Shown: positions 21,836 through 32,119, counted from the first letter of the stretch. The stretch is DNA of 64,000 nt from Tetracentron sinense (GCA_015143295.1 CM026565.1:15932041-15996040), one strand, 5' to 3'. Translations and numbers: made by a program. Notes: generated from the sequence alone by a model not told the origin.

Positions 21836-22147
21836 TTTTTGTCTTAGTGACATTTTCCTACTCTGTAGACAAAAATATTTCTTGCTAGTAGATTCTCACA
21901 CGCATATCTTAATAAGCATGTAAACCTTGCCCTAGGCTATAGAATATGACTCGTCAGAAGTGGACCGATGTTTTTCTATGGTTATGTTTTCTTATCTGTC
22001 ACATTTTGGCCGACTTGTTTCTCATTTTCTTGTAAGATCAAATTCCAGGCTGGCCATGATATCTGCTTTTGCTTTATTTATTCTATCCTTCTACAGAATA
22101 GATAGGCTTTTGGGGATTTCCTCAAAGTTTGGGTTTACTGGTTGCAG

Positions 22148-22359
22148 CAAGGTGACAGTCAGTCTTAGATATGCAGATCTCGTCTCTGTACTACCAACTC
22201 GGATAAGAGTCTTAGCATGGCCAGTGCATCCATCCAAAAAAAGTTCAATGACAACACCAATAAATAGGAAAGGAAATGGAATGCTGGGGGCGGCTCAGTC
22301 AATTCCTGCTCGTCTATCTTATGCGGAAGACGCCTTACGAACTATGAGCTTGCCAGAAG
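22148..22359 (+). pseudogene. Exon-like segment A of an unidentified gene
   Basis: The segment is preceded by a tract ending in GCAG (22144-22147) and followed by a GT donor at 22360. It encodes an uninterrupted, well-mixed peptide beginning KVTVSLRYADLVSVLPTRIR, containing WPVHPSKK and ending RLSYAEDALRTMSLPE plus one base. Base composition is clearly less AT-rich than the flanks. Joined at these sites to segment B (22828-22898), the frame continues without a stop and reads sensibly across the junction. I do not recognise the family with confidence. The exon status is inference from splice signals, phase and composition; it could be the 3' part of a live gene whose earlier exons are not recognisable, or a fragment. 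Confidence 0.45.
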
Positions 22360-22827
22360 GTTTTACTTTATTCTATTTCTATGAGGAAAAATTAGGCACT
22401 TTTTTAGGTAGACCATAGCACGGTTTACCGATGGTGTTGTGGTGCATAACACATTGATGGGGCAGGGACCCACAACTCGATGCTCCCTGCGGAAGATCTC
22501 TTTGGCCAATCCGGTCAGATTATTCAAGATATCTGATCCACCAAATTCTGTTTTGGACCTTTGGAGAAAGGTTGATTGACCCCTTGATTCGATCCAAAGA
22601 GGTCTCTCGTAGTTGAAAGCCATTGAATTGCACATTTCAGTCCCCTTCATTTGGGCATATTGCCATGCTGTTGGTAGACTTTCCTGATGGTGTACTTGAC
22701 ATAAACCTTAGGGTTCCTCTATTCTGGTTTTTGGGTCCTGCAATATTAAGAATCATTTATAATTTTCCCAGTTTTGTTGACATCTTTTTCTGGGTTCTTA
22801 TTTTTGTATCTCTACCATATCTTGCAG

Positions 22828-22898
22828 CATATGCAGAGATAGTGTTGAACTTGCCGCGAGCTCTTCAGCAAATATTTCAGCATTCAGGGCCCACTTAG
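22828..22898 (+). pseudogene. Exon-like segment B (C-terminus) following segment A
   Basis: After a pyrimidine-rich tract ending in GCAG (22824-22827), this segment supplies the last two bases of a split Ala codon and reads AYAEIVLNLPRALQQIF, then HSGPT and a TAG stop at 22896-22898. With segment A it would form one in-frame coding end separated by a 468-bp intron. The region after the stop (to about 23710) contains further open stretches but no clear exon. Confidence 0.42.
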
Positions 22899-24616
22899 GG
22901 TTGATTTCTTACCTTGGGAAAATTTGAATCTGTACAAGGATACCATGGGAAGTAGTGTTAGAGTAACTCAAATCTTGCAATAGATCTCCGTTTCCATGCC
23001 AGCTTCAACTGTTAATTTTCAGTGAGAACTTCCAGTTCCAGCTGTGATGGACTGCCAGTATGCAGCTTTGTCCTTGGTGGCTCTGGACTGATTATTGAAA
23101 AATTTCTGTTCGTCTGGAGCGGTAAGAGAAGGTGCAAATGTAAGGTTTTTAGTTCTGTAAAAAGAAAAAAAAGTGCTATATTGCTATGTAAAACAGTTGA
23201 CTTTCAGAGTTGGAAAAGGGGATTGCTTTATGTTCAACAGATCTCAGAGGTAAATGGTATTTTATTTGGGAGGCGGTAGTTCACACCGATTTGGGGAATT
23301 CTCTGGCATCTCTTTCATTTTTCTGTGAACGTCCCAACTGGTATGATAGTGCTGCAGTATGAGATACTTTTATCACCACATTAAGTGGCCTGGCCTTTCG
23401 CCGTTGTCATTTCTTGAAGAAAAGTTTTATAACATCATCACATTCTGACTTAAATTTGCTTGAAAGATCATTCACAGCATATGCACGAGTATAAATTATA
23501 AGATCATTTAGTTCGTTCCTTGCCTGAACTAATTTCTGATGCTCAAACCATTTGTATCTCCTTCCTGGTTTTTTATAAAGATACCACCAATTTTTCTTTT
23601 ACCTCATCAGTGTTTTTTGTTCATGAAGTGGAAGAGCATGCGAGATTAAGACTTCCTCTGAGTCTATTTGAACTGCTTCAGGAATTCTCGAATGTCAGGA
23701 TTTGAATACCCTATTATTCTTCAGGTACCACACTTTTCCTTTTATAGAAGTTTAGTTTCTAAATAAAATGAAAGGAATATTCCGGTACAATATCCAAATT
23801 GGGTAGTTGTGATTCACTTGCTGTGCTAAAGCCAGTATTGCTTGAATCCAACATGAGGATCTTATTTTCAGAAGGCAAGGTTTAAAACCCTGGCAAATTC
23901 CTTTTTAATCACCTAATATCAACTTGGGTAATCAATAGCGGACTGCGCATTCGCCTCAGCTTGCGAGATCTACAGGCTGCCCCGTGTACCTTTAATGTAG
24001 CATCCATTATCTGTGGCCCTTTTAGGACGCATTAACTGTGGTTACGATTTACTCACTCTTAGGGTTCATCCATTTAACCTTGATTTAAAAATAAATACAA
24101 AAAATCTGAAGTTAGTTAGGCTTAAACACAGTTAAAGGGGAACAGAATGGGAAGGCATTCGGCTAGGGGTTGGCTAATCTATGCTCTTCTCAACTTTGGT
24201 ATTAGGTTGTTCTATATCCAATTACAAAGCCTCACCTTTGTTGTTGTTTTTTTTTTTTTAAAAGCAAGAAAAGAAAAGAATCTAATACTATGAATATAGC
24301 GGAGGTAATTTGGGTGATATATGCCCTCATTTACTTTGATTGTTGTTTGTTCTTTTCAATATTTTGGGTTTTTCTTTTTGATTTCTTTTCAAAATGCTCC
24401 ATAGAGGAAGTTCTTTTCAATATTGGCAGTGTGTTACTGTGCTCGTTTGATTTCAAGCTATCACTGATTATGCTTATAGTTGTAATGGATAATCTTATTT
24501 TGTTACCCCATTGTCAATAACTAAAATAATCTGCGTTAGTTCACTTAGAAGCAGAATAAAACTGGTTCTAAAATTCATAATCAATGGTTACAATGGTTTG
24601 TAAAGTCTCTACTCTA
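22899..24616. other. Mostly non-coding stretch; possible 3' flank
   Basis: No supported gene beyond weak open stretches (23022-23279, 23520-23705). The block at about 23940-24130 has gtgcctttaatgtagc, taactgtggttacgatttactcac and gggttcatcc, which resemble parts of the repeats near 30790, 53440 and 55470. A T run is at 24248-24261. Confidence 0.4.
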
Positions 24617-25534
24617 TGTTATCCGGCTACTTGATGCTCTTTATGGCCTCACAATCTATTATGGTCCCGGATTCTCTCAAATAGGCCGTGAATGGTGCTA
24701 AAGCCGTTATAGCGTTGTCTGCTGTGAATGGTGCCGAAGCCGTTGTAGCGTTGTCTACTGTGAATAGTGCCGAATCCGTTGTCACGTTGTGTTGTGCTAG
24801 TGCCGAGCTCGTTGTCCGTTGTCTGATGCACAACGTACACGTTGTCTGATGCACAACGTACCCGTTGTCTGATGCACAACGGATGCACAACGTATACGTT
24901 GCTAGAGCTATGTTATCCGAGCTAGAGCTATGTTATCCGAGCTAGAGCTACGTTGTCAGGCTACGTTGTCGGTGCCTTATCCGAGCTGCGTTGTCAGAGC
25001 TACGTTGTCTGTGCCTTATCTGAGTTACGTTGTCTGTGCCTTATCTGAGCTACGTTGTCAGAGCTACGTTGTCGGTCCTTATCAGAGCTACGTTGTCTGT
25101 GCCTTATCTGAGCTACGTTGTCGGTGCCTTGTCCGAGCTACGTTTCTGAGCTACGTTGTCAGAGCTACGTTGTCCGTGCCTTATCAGAGCTACGTTGTCG
25201 GTGCCTTATCCGAGCTACGTTGTCAGAGCTACGTTGTCTGAGCCATATTCTTTGTGCCTACTGAGCTACAATCTCCAGAGCATAACACCAGAGCTCGTCC
25301 TCAAGTGCATATACCCAGTGACCTCACGATAAGTATCTCTATACTATTATGTTCATATGTTCATGTGCTTGTGCCTTATGTTCATGTGTTTGTGCCTTAT
25401 ACTGACTTTATCATCGGAGCTTATTTCAGGGTGCACACCCGCACCCTCGACTCATTCACAGGTGGAGTTTTGCTATCATTCCTTTACCAGCTGAGCAGCT
25501 ACAACGTGTGGCATGTACGGGATTTTCCCTTTCA
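24617..25534 (+). mobile_element. Truncated 5' LTR of a non-coding LTR retrotransposon
   Basis: This 918-bp segment is nearly identical to the last 906 bp of the 3' LTR (26987-27892), from tgttatccggctac to ccctttca. The first 355 bp of the LTR, which hold the promoter in the 3' copy, are missing here. That explains why no matching target duplication flanks the element. A primer-binding-like site follows three bases after its end. The two LTRs differ by point changes and by a few repeat units in the internal CGTTGTC array. Confidence 0.85.
24817..25250 (+). repeat. Degenerate CGTTGTC tandem array in the 5' LTR
   Basis: Units of about 13-14 bp (gagctacgttgtca) alternate with units of about 25 bp (gagctacgttgtc plus tgtgccttatct). 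Upstream are tgcacaacgtacacgttgtc units, including the perfect palindrome caacgtatacgttg. The array is open in more than one frame and yields artefactual peptides such as SELRCQSYVV; these are not proteins. Confidence 0.88.
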
Positions 25535-25537
25535 AAA

Positions 25538-25555
25538 TGGCGCCGTTTGTGGGAA
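25538..25555 (+). promoter_or_regulatory. Primer-binding-like site of the LTR retrotransposon
   Basis: TGGCGCCGTTTGTGGGAA begins three bases after the 5' LTR. The TGGCGCC start is complementary to a tRNA 3' end in ...GGCGCCA, as used by several plant LTR elements (for example tRNA-Asp types). The exact tRNA was not determined; the second half differs from the Asp consensus. Confidence 0.65.
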
Positions 25556-26612
25556 TACGTTGTGCCGAATCCGTTGTCACGTTGTCTGTTATGAGTAGTG
25601 CTGAGCTCGTTGTCCGTTGTGAGTTGCACAACGTACTCGTTGTCTGATGCAAACATATACGCTGTTTGTGCCTTATCCGAGCTACGTCTGAATGGGGCTT
25701 TCACTGCATGGCAACAATCAAGAGGTAATTATCGAGTGCATTCTCATCCTCAAATGATTTATCAATTGAACTGTCCAGTGCTGCTCTGGTGAATTTTCAA
25801 TATCAAGTGAATTTCGAAGTGATTTATCAAGTGAAAGATCAAGAGAAGCGACCAGTGCCATATCAAGTAAAAAACATTGTGAATGCAATGTCAAATAATG
25901 TCTTATCTGATATGTCTGAATACGGTGATGGGACACTTCTAGCTTCTTGATGACATGTCATCCGAGCAAGGTGTCTTACCACACGGTTCAACACATATCT
26001 AAGCATGATGCTCACTACGGGACCTCTATGACTCAGTCAGATGCATTGCCCCCTAATAAGCGACCAATTGACTTATTTTTATGCAATGCCATCTGAGCAT
26101 GGTGTCTTGATGCCTCATTACGAGTCATTCGCGTGAGATAGCATTTGTCTATATTTATGATGGTTTTTACTGCAAACTCATCTCTGTGCTTATCAAGTGA
26201 ATTTCTGTGCTCATGCATCTTCACGTGTTCATGCCCCCTTCCCATGCTCGAAGTACCTAATGACTTCATTTTTCTTGGTGTTGTGATACATGTACATTCC
26301 CGTGCTCTCTAGCACATGCTCTGAGGTACTATGCACGAGAAGCAATTGCTCTGACCTGACTAGGGGCTGATACAAGCTCGTCTTCGCTGGCACAAGCTCG
26401 TCCTCGTTGATGAAAGTTCCTCTTTGTTGTTCGCAAGCTCGGCCTCGTTGTCAATGATTCGCTCTAACTCCTCGGCGAGCTCTGCCTCCACAACATCAGT
26501 CTTCATGCGAAAGCACAACGTATCAGTGAGAACGAAGCATCTACAACGGAAGAGAGCGGAGAGCGGGAATTTTACCCATGAAGTATTCTCGGCACCTCGA
26601 ACGGAGTCCAAG
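25556..26612 (+). other. Non-coding internal region of the LTR retrotransposon
   Basis: About 1.1 kb between the primer-binding site and the polypurine tract. It encodes no gag, protease, integrase or RT in any frame. It starts with more cgttgtc-type units shared with the LTR, then a central part with repeats of tatcaagtgaa (about 25790-25880), then an anciently repetitive caagctcg/cctcgttg stretch (26370-26450). The element must therefore be non-autonomous. Confidence 0.7.
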
Positions 26613-26631
26613 GTACCGAGAAGGGGCTAAA
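26613..26631 (+). promoter_or_regulatory. Polypurine-like tract before the 3' LTR
   Basis: The stretch ...ccgagaaggggctaaa immediately precedes TGTAACGG, the start of the 3' LTR. A purine block at this position primes plus-strand synthesis in LTR elements. It is short and interrupted by ct. Confidence 0.5.
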
Positions 26632-26774
26632 TGTAACGGATAAAATTCGTAAAAAGGAGTAAAAAGAAGGGGTAAAATAGGAATTTCTCATGCTAACAAA
26701 TTCTAACAATTTAGCCGACATAAGCCCACTTGGGCTATGTGCTGGCTCTCTTGAGTGTTGTCTGACAGGTGACC

Positions 26775-26801
26775 TCATCATGACTACACAAGTCATGATG
26801 A
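26775..26801. promoter_or_regulatory. Perfect hairpin just upstream of the LTR TATA box
   Basis: TCATCATGACT and AGTCATGATGA are perfect 11-bp inverted copies around a 5-base loop acaca, 10 bp upstream of the TATA element. It could be a dimeric factor-binding site (TGACT half-sites) or a cruciform; this is inference. Confidence 0.6.
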
Positions 26802-26810
26802 CTCCAAATG

Positions 26811-26820
26811 CCTATAAATA
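26811..26820 (+). promoter_or_regulatory. TATA box of the LTR
   Basis: cctataaata, a canonical plant TATA element inside the 3' LTR, about 180 bp after its start. A purine-rich gaagaagaagaagagg leader-like tract follows at 26870-26910. Confidence 0.7.
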
Positions 26821-27271
26821 AGCAAGAATCACCAGAAAGAACGGAGGATGGTGCGAAAGGCAAGAGATGAGGAAAGGGAAGAAGAAGAAGAGGAAGAGGG
26901 AGATCTGAGAAGCTTGAGTCATTCACACCCCTACCCCAAAGGGCTATGCAGGCGGCCACTCACCTGATTCTCTCATCTTCCTTTGGTGTTATCCTGCTAC
27001 TTGATGCTCTTTATGGCCTCACAATCTATTATGGTCACCGGATTCTCTCAAATAGGCCGTGAATGGTGCTAAAGCCGTTGTAGCGTTGTCTGCTGTGAAT
27101 GGTGCCGAAGCCGTTGTAGCGTTGTCTACTGTGAATAGTGCCGAATCCGTTGTCACGTTGTGTTGTGCATAGTGCCGAGCTCGTTGTCCGTTGTCTGATG
27201 CACAACGTACACGTTGTCTGATGCACAACATACCCATTGTCTGATGCACAACGGATGCACAACGTATACGT

Positions 27272-27600
27272 TGCTAGAGCTATGTTATCCGAGCTAGAGC
27301 TACGTTGTCAGAGCTACGTTGTCGGTGCCTTATCTGAGCTGCGTTGTCAGAGCTACGTTGTCTGTGCCTTATCTGAGTTACGTTGTCTGTGCCTTATCTG
27401 AGCTACGTTGTCAGAGCTATGTTGTCGGTGCCTTATCAGAGCTACGTTGTCTGTGCCTTATCTGAGCTACGTTGTCGGTGCCTTGTCCGAGCTACGTTAT
27501 CTGAGCTACGTTGTCAGAGCTACGTTGTCCGTGCCTTATCAGAGCTACGTTGTCTGTGCCTTATCCGAGCTACGTTGTCAGAGCTACGTTGTCTGAGCCA
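27272..27600 (+). repeat. Degenerate CGTTGTC tandem array in the 3' LTR
   Basis: Second copy of the gagctacgttgtc array. Compared with 24900-25250 it has a few unit-level differences, for example one unit fewer near its start and gagctacgttatctgagc where the other LTR has gagctacgtttctgagc. Unit number therefore changed after insertion. Confidence 0.85.
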
Positions 27601-28092
27601 TATTCTTTGTGCCTCCTGAGCTACAATCTCCAGAGCATAACACCAGAGCTCGTCCTCAAGTGCATATACCCAGTGACCTCACGATAAGTATCTCTATACT
27701 ATTATGTTCATATGTTCATGTGCTTGTGCCTTATGTTCATGTGCTTGTGCCTTATACTGACTTTATCATCGGAGCTTATTTCAGGGTGCACACCCGCCCC
27801 CTCAGACTCATTCACAGGTGGAGTTTTGCTATCATTCCTCTACCAGCTGAGCAGCTACAGACGTGTGGCATGTACGGGATTTTTCCCTTTCAATAATAAT
27901 TCTAAATATAAAGAATAACAAGACAATTAAACTAAGTATGAATCATTATGCAATCACACGATTCATACAAAAGAAGTCATTTCTTCTTTCGTTTTTTTGA
28001 CTACTAAAATTATCATTGTCAATTTATATGAATAAACCAGGGTAATTCTAATATATTTATAATTTTTTATAAATTCAGAATTGATAAATATC

Positions 28093-28401
28093 TAGGGCTG
28101 TAAATGGATCAAATTTGGACCGGAGATGGCAATAGAGCCGAATTTGATTTGAGATCTGTTAGATTTTGAATTATCCCATTCGAATTCCATTTGAATCTAA
28201 TTATTTATTTGAGATCTTTAGAAATTAATAATTCGATTAACAATTAAAACTTTTTTGTGGGCAGTGTTGCAATAAATTTACAAAGTTAATAATATTATTA
28301 TACAAAGTTAATATTATTATTATTATTATTATTATTTTGGTTTCAAGAATCGGGATCCGAAGATCGGATCCAAAACTTGATCCAATCCATTGACAACCCT
28401 A
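28093..28401. mobile_element. hAT-like MITE with TAGGG ends (309 bp)
   Basis: The left end tagggctgtaaatggatc and the reverse complement of the right end, tagggttgtcaatggatt, match in 15 of 18 bases. The 8-bp flanks (taaatatc and gtcatatc) share their last five bases. The arms contain gatccaatc/ggatcaaat motifs in opposite orientation. An (ATT)n tract sits at about 28314-28335. The TAGGGNTGT terminus is typical of plant hAT MITEs. Non-coding. Confidence 0.72.
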
Positions 28402-28869
28402 GTCATATCTTCATACAAGATTAAAATACATATTGCATGAATAAAAATTACCTGTTAATGAGAACATCTATAAATAAACAGCAATAATTCTATTTTGCTT
28501 TAGGCATAAATTTTTTCATGTAACCCATAAGATACAGGCACATTTGATACAAAAACTTTAGTATACAAAACATACAATATAAAATCTCCATACATCAAAA
28601 GTAAATTCAGACTGATAGATGTTTTAATAAAATACATCAAATTAGCAATACCACTAAGTTTATAACCACAAATTAATTTTAATGCAATACGACATTATTA
28701 CATGACATTCACATGAGAATATAACACATATAATTAACTGTTTCGAATTAGTAAAGGTAATCAGATAAAAATCATCCACATAAGAAAAAAGGCAGTCACA
28801 TAACATAATTCCTGAAATCCCAAATCTAAATTGCAAAAGTGAAATATCCCCAAACCTATGGTCGACAAT
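28402..28869. other. AT-rich stretch, no gene seen
   Basis: No supported feature. It could be the 3' flank or untranslated region of the minus-strand gene that ends at 28870. Confidence 0.4.
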
Positions 28870-29481
28870 CTAGGGATTATCTAGCCACTCTATCCATCCA
28901 ATACGCTGGTCAGGTAGCATTTTCATAAATGCCTCCCTCCATTGTACGGTGGTTGTTAATGTCGCTATAGCCTTGAATACAGCCTTGCTCTTCTGGTCAA
29001 CACCCTCCATTTCATGTAACACCTTCATACAAGCGGTCATAGAGAAGCATCCACTGGAGTCGGAGGGTAGTGGACTAGTTGCTAATAAAATGCTAGCCTC
29101 GAGCCTTTTTTGTGTAACTTCTACCAAAGTGTTCAATGCCTTCACAAGTGCATCCTCGTTCACATTTGATGATGGATCACTATATCGCTTATGACGAGTA
29201 AGGGATTCATCATCTATCGGGATCGAACCTTCAACTGGCGTATCACTAGTAATAGGAGTCCCATCCAATGGTGTGTATGAAACAAAGTCACCCCCATCAT
29301 CCTGTTGGAGTGAGGCAGCATCACCTGCCATATGCGTCTCATCATCGCTTTGACCTGTGAGTGAGGCAGCATCACCTGCCATATGCGTCTCATCATCGCT
29401 TTGATCTGTGCTAACAGCAGCCCAACCAGTTGCACAATCTCTAAGTGCCATTGTCATCTCCAAAAGCCCAAGTCTTCTCAA
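28870..29481 (-). CDS. Partial Myb/SANT-like (L10-interacting MYB type) protein
   Basis: A 203-codon open frame on the minus strand. Its C-terminal half, with SMTACMKVLHEMEGVDQKSK, then VFKAIATL and a closing VQWREAFMKMLPDQRIGWIEWL, has the layout of the conserved tail of plant Myb/SANT-like (Myb_DNA-bind_3) proteins. These are mostly derived from the accessory protein of PIF/Harbinger transposons. The N-terminal DNA-binding trihelix-like domain is not present upstream in this window. So this is a 5'-truncated gene, a second exon, or a pseudogene. The middle is acidic and Ser/Thr-rich, and a 17-residue unit (QSDDETHMAGDAASLTG) is repeated almost exactly in tandem at about 29310-29410. The ATG used is only the first in the open frame; a splice acceptor just upstream is equally possible. 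The family assignment is from motif memory. Confidence 0.55.
   Translation of the reverse strand: MRRLGLLEMTMALRDCATGWAAVSTDQSDDETHMAGDAASLTGQSDDETHMAGDAASLQQDDGGDFVSYTPLDGTPITSDTPVEGSIPIDDESLTRHKRYSDPSSNVNEDALVKALNTLVEVTQKRLEASILLATSPLPSDSSGCFSMTACMKVLHEMEGVDQKSKAVFKAIATLTTTVQWREAFMKMLPDQRIGWIEWLDNP
29310..29410 (-). repeat. In-frame 51-bp tandem duplication inside the Myb/SANT-like frame
   Basis: Two copies of gaggcagcatcacctgccat followed by atgcgtctcatcatcgcttt differ by one or two bases, so the duplication is young and keeps the reading frame. Confidence 0.85.
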
Positions 29482-30760
29482 ACTAATTCCAAATTCAAAC
29501 CACCCATGAAAAAACAGGACCAGATTTCAGAATCAAACCCGATAACCCATGACAAAAAATGAACATTATGGGGTCTGTGTTGGTAAAAAATTCAGTTCTT
29601 CTTTTATAAGTAACGAGATTTCATTTTTTAAAAAGAAGAAAATACCAAGATATTATTCTCTTGAAGAACAGAGTATCAAATTTATGTATGACATCTTGTT
29701 GGTCGATGATGATCAACCTATGTTGTAATACTATCAATAAGCTCCTATGTATCAGATATAGTTTTCTTCACAACCAGATTTTCTCAAAATACTGTTATTT
29801 TTCATACATTGGGTAAGGGGGATTCGGCCACTACTAGTGCTACTGCTCACTTGAGCAGTCTTTGTGTTTTAGCAAACCCTAAAATACAATTATTTTAGGA
29901 AGCCCTAAAACCACCATTTTTTTCGTGATTCTGATCGAGTCACTTGCATGGAATAGTAGGGTATATATCTATATATATATGACATGCAAGTACAACCTAA
30001 TATTGCTTAGGTTGAGATGAATACGGAAAGTTTGAGGAGTGGATGAGGAAGTACCTGGTCGGAGGTCTCTTGGGAGACACGGGCGAACTTTAACCTGGTC
30101 TTGTTCTTTTTGAAGGGAAAGAAAAGGAGAAGAATCATCATAGACCTTTTTTATATCGGAAGAATGGTGTATCGGACTTTCGATTGAAATATTTGAATTG
30201 GATAATCATACTTTAATTATTCTATTATCTTTAGGGTACGGACATTGAGTTAGCTTGAACAATGAGTTAGTGATTTCTAAAGAGCAATAGAGTAGGCTCT
30301 CTTGTAATTAATATTCTATAATTTAATAATCTCTAATAGTTAATAAATTTGTAAGGAATGACTTGGTTTTATAGTGTATAATTAATAATCTCTTATACTT
30401 GCTATTTAATAATTTTTTAAGAAAATTCTAATATATTATTAATTATAAGAGAGGTTTTTATACTATATTAATACATAGTTATATGGATCTTATAACACTT
30501 TAGCTATATATAATAAGTTATCATATATAATATAAAGTTTTGGTGTGTTAGCATTATACATTTGTATCTACACGAAGCTTATATGAAAAATACAATACAT
30601 TCAAAAGAAATTATAAAAAGAAAATTTTTGATGAACTAATATAATGATTCTTATATATAATATTCTCTTATAATTAATATAATTCATTTCCACCAAGGTT
30701 ATTAATTACAAGAGGGTCTAATGTAGTTCGCTCAAAGCCAACTCAACTGGATGAACTCTA
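29482..30760. other. AT-rich stretch, no gene seen
   Basis: No exon encoding the missing N-terminal domain of the preceding protein is visible. It contains several near-repeats of ttataattaata/ctcttataattaa (30300-30720), giving imperfect inverted structures but no clear element ends. Confidence 0.4.
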
Positions 30761-30764
30761 GTTA

Positions 30765-30955
30765 ATTTTTAACTCCTGTGGTTAAAATTTATTTTTCTAA
30801 AAACCAAAGGTAGATAGATGGGTGAATCTTAATGATTAGTAAATCTTAACCACAGTTAAATGTAACCAAAAGAAGGACACATGGCATTAAAATAGGACCC
30901 GAGATGCACCTCCTCGCGTCACCGACCTTAGAAGGTGATTATTTTCCATTTTGAA
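30765..30955. repeat. Dispersed repeat related to 53380-53540
   Basis: Shared blocks in the same order are tggttaaaattt, ctaaaaaccaa, taatgattagtaaa(t/c)c, taaccacagttaaa, a ggacac(a/g)tg block and gaaggtgattattttc/gaggtgattattattc. Weaker relatives are seen near 8760-8860, 23950-24080 and 55440-55560. Probably a MITE-like family with gttaac-type motifs; ends not fixed. Confidence 0.5.
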
Positions 30956-31530
30956 CAATAGTCGGTCAGCCCAAAAGCTTGACTGATTTAAAAAGTCTTT
31001 TGAATCTTCAAATCCCGAATTCGACCCCATCCCCACCCCTTATTTTTCTTATTAGTTATATCTTCTATAACATATATAATTACAATTGCTACGAACCACT
31101 CGTCCTTTTGGTGGGCCCATTCAACCTTTTTTCGTTTGTCTTTTCTCGGTTTAACCTCAAGAGGAGGGAATGAATTCATTGTTGGTGAGACCGTGTTTTC
31201 ATAATCGGACCGGTCGTCAAACCGGCTGGGTGGCCAACTCCCAATTTCACGAGTTTGACCGTGCTTTTTTGTTTATTAAAAAAATAATATTTCTCATTTA
31301 TACTCGATTTTGATTGGTTCTTCTTCTGCTTCTACCAGTTCTAACCAAGTTTTAAAGGGTTCCCATTTTGGGGGTTTTGGGAACTAGTGTGGGACCGGTT
31401 CCCGATTTTCCCGGTCCTGATCCTGTTTTAATAACACTGGGTGAGACTTGAGAGATTGAGCATACATATCATATATGTGCTTTAAAGATTGAAGGAGCTG
31501 AGCAACAATTGAGGCTCAATTTGGCTCGGC

Positions 31531-31739
31531 TGTGTTCAACCAGATCTTGAATCAACTGTAAAAAGTTGAATACCTTAAAGATGACAGAGGGTACAGATCT
31601 CATAGAGCACATTAATGTATTCAATCAGATCTTAAATCAACTGCAGAAAGTTGAATACATTAAAGATGATGGAGGGTGCAGATCTCATGGAGTACATTAA
31701 TGTGTTCAACCAGATCTTGAATCAACTGCAGAAAGTTGA
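31531..31739 (+). repeat. 85-bp tandem triplication at the start of a copia gag
   Basis: Units start at 31531, 31616 and 31701 (the last partial), each opening tgt(g/a)ttcaa(c/t)cagatctt. The 85-bp period is not a multiple of three, so each extra unit shifts the reading frame and contributes to inactivation of the gag. Confidence 0.88.
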
Positions 31740-32110
31740 TGTCAAGGTGGATGAAGAAAACCAGGTTGGAGGGCTTCTTACATCACTTCCGGACTCATAT
31801 GATCACTTGGTGACAACCCTCATGTATGACAAGGAGACATTGCTAATGGAGGAGGTCACGACGGCGCTACTCTCTTACGAGATTAGGCGGAAGCCATCGC
31901 ATGATGAGAATAATCATGCCATGGAAAAGGCAGGGACAGATCCAAATCCAAGGAAAAAGGGAGGGTCCAATGCTATCATTGCAAATAATTAGGGCACTTC
32001 AAAAGGGAGTGTTCGAGACGTGTTGAAGGGAAGATAATTCTTCAGGAAGAGATTCTTCGACGACAATAGCTACGGACATGGAGTAATACATTAGAGATGC
32101 TTTCACAGTC
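31651..32110 (+). pseudogene. Copia-type gag remnant with CCHC zinc knuckle
   Basis: The plus-strand frame encodes the C-terminal half of a Ty1/copia gag: LMEYINVFNQILNQLQKV, then LLTSLPDSYDHLVTTLMY and YEIRRK. It is followed in another frame by the zinc knuckle CYHCK-stop-LGHFKREC at about 31965-32010, that is CX2CX4HX4C with a TAA stop inside the knuckle. Gag packages element RNA. The N-terminal half is missing or replaced by the 85-bp repeats. Clearly inactive. Confidence 0.88.
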
Positions 32111-32119
32111 TCCAAAGGT

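Larger units (their letters stand above)
26632..27892 (+). mobile_element. 3' LTR of the non-coding LTR retrotransposon (1261 bp)
   Basis: It starts TGTAACGG directly after the polypurine tract and ends ...CCCTTTCA. Its first 355 bp (U3) contain a TATA box at 26812-26820 preceded by an 11-bp perfect inverted repeat (26775-26801). The remaining 906 bp match the 5' LTR. About 19 exact copies of cgttgtc are present between 27080 and 27600. The U3 start is inferred from TG, the purine tract and the TATA position, because the 5' LTR lacks this part. Confidence 0.8.

Noticed and set aside
24930..25241. Repetitive open frames reading SELRCQSYVV, and similar ones at 27383-27619
   Set aside because: They are generated by the gagctacgttgtc tandem array and are open in more than one frame. 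The array lies inside LTRs. Not a repeat protein.
26360..26611. Glu-rich minus-strand open frame in the non-coding LTR element
   Set aside because: It runs antisense to the element, overlaps the degenerate cctcgttg repeats, and shows no family signature.
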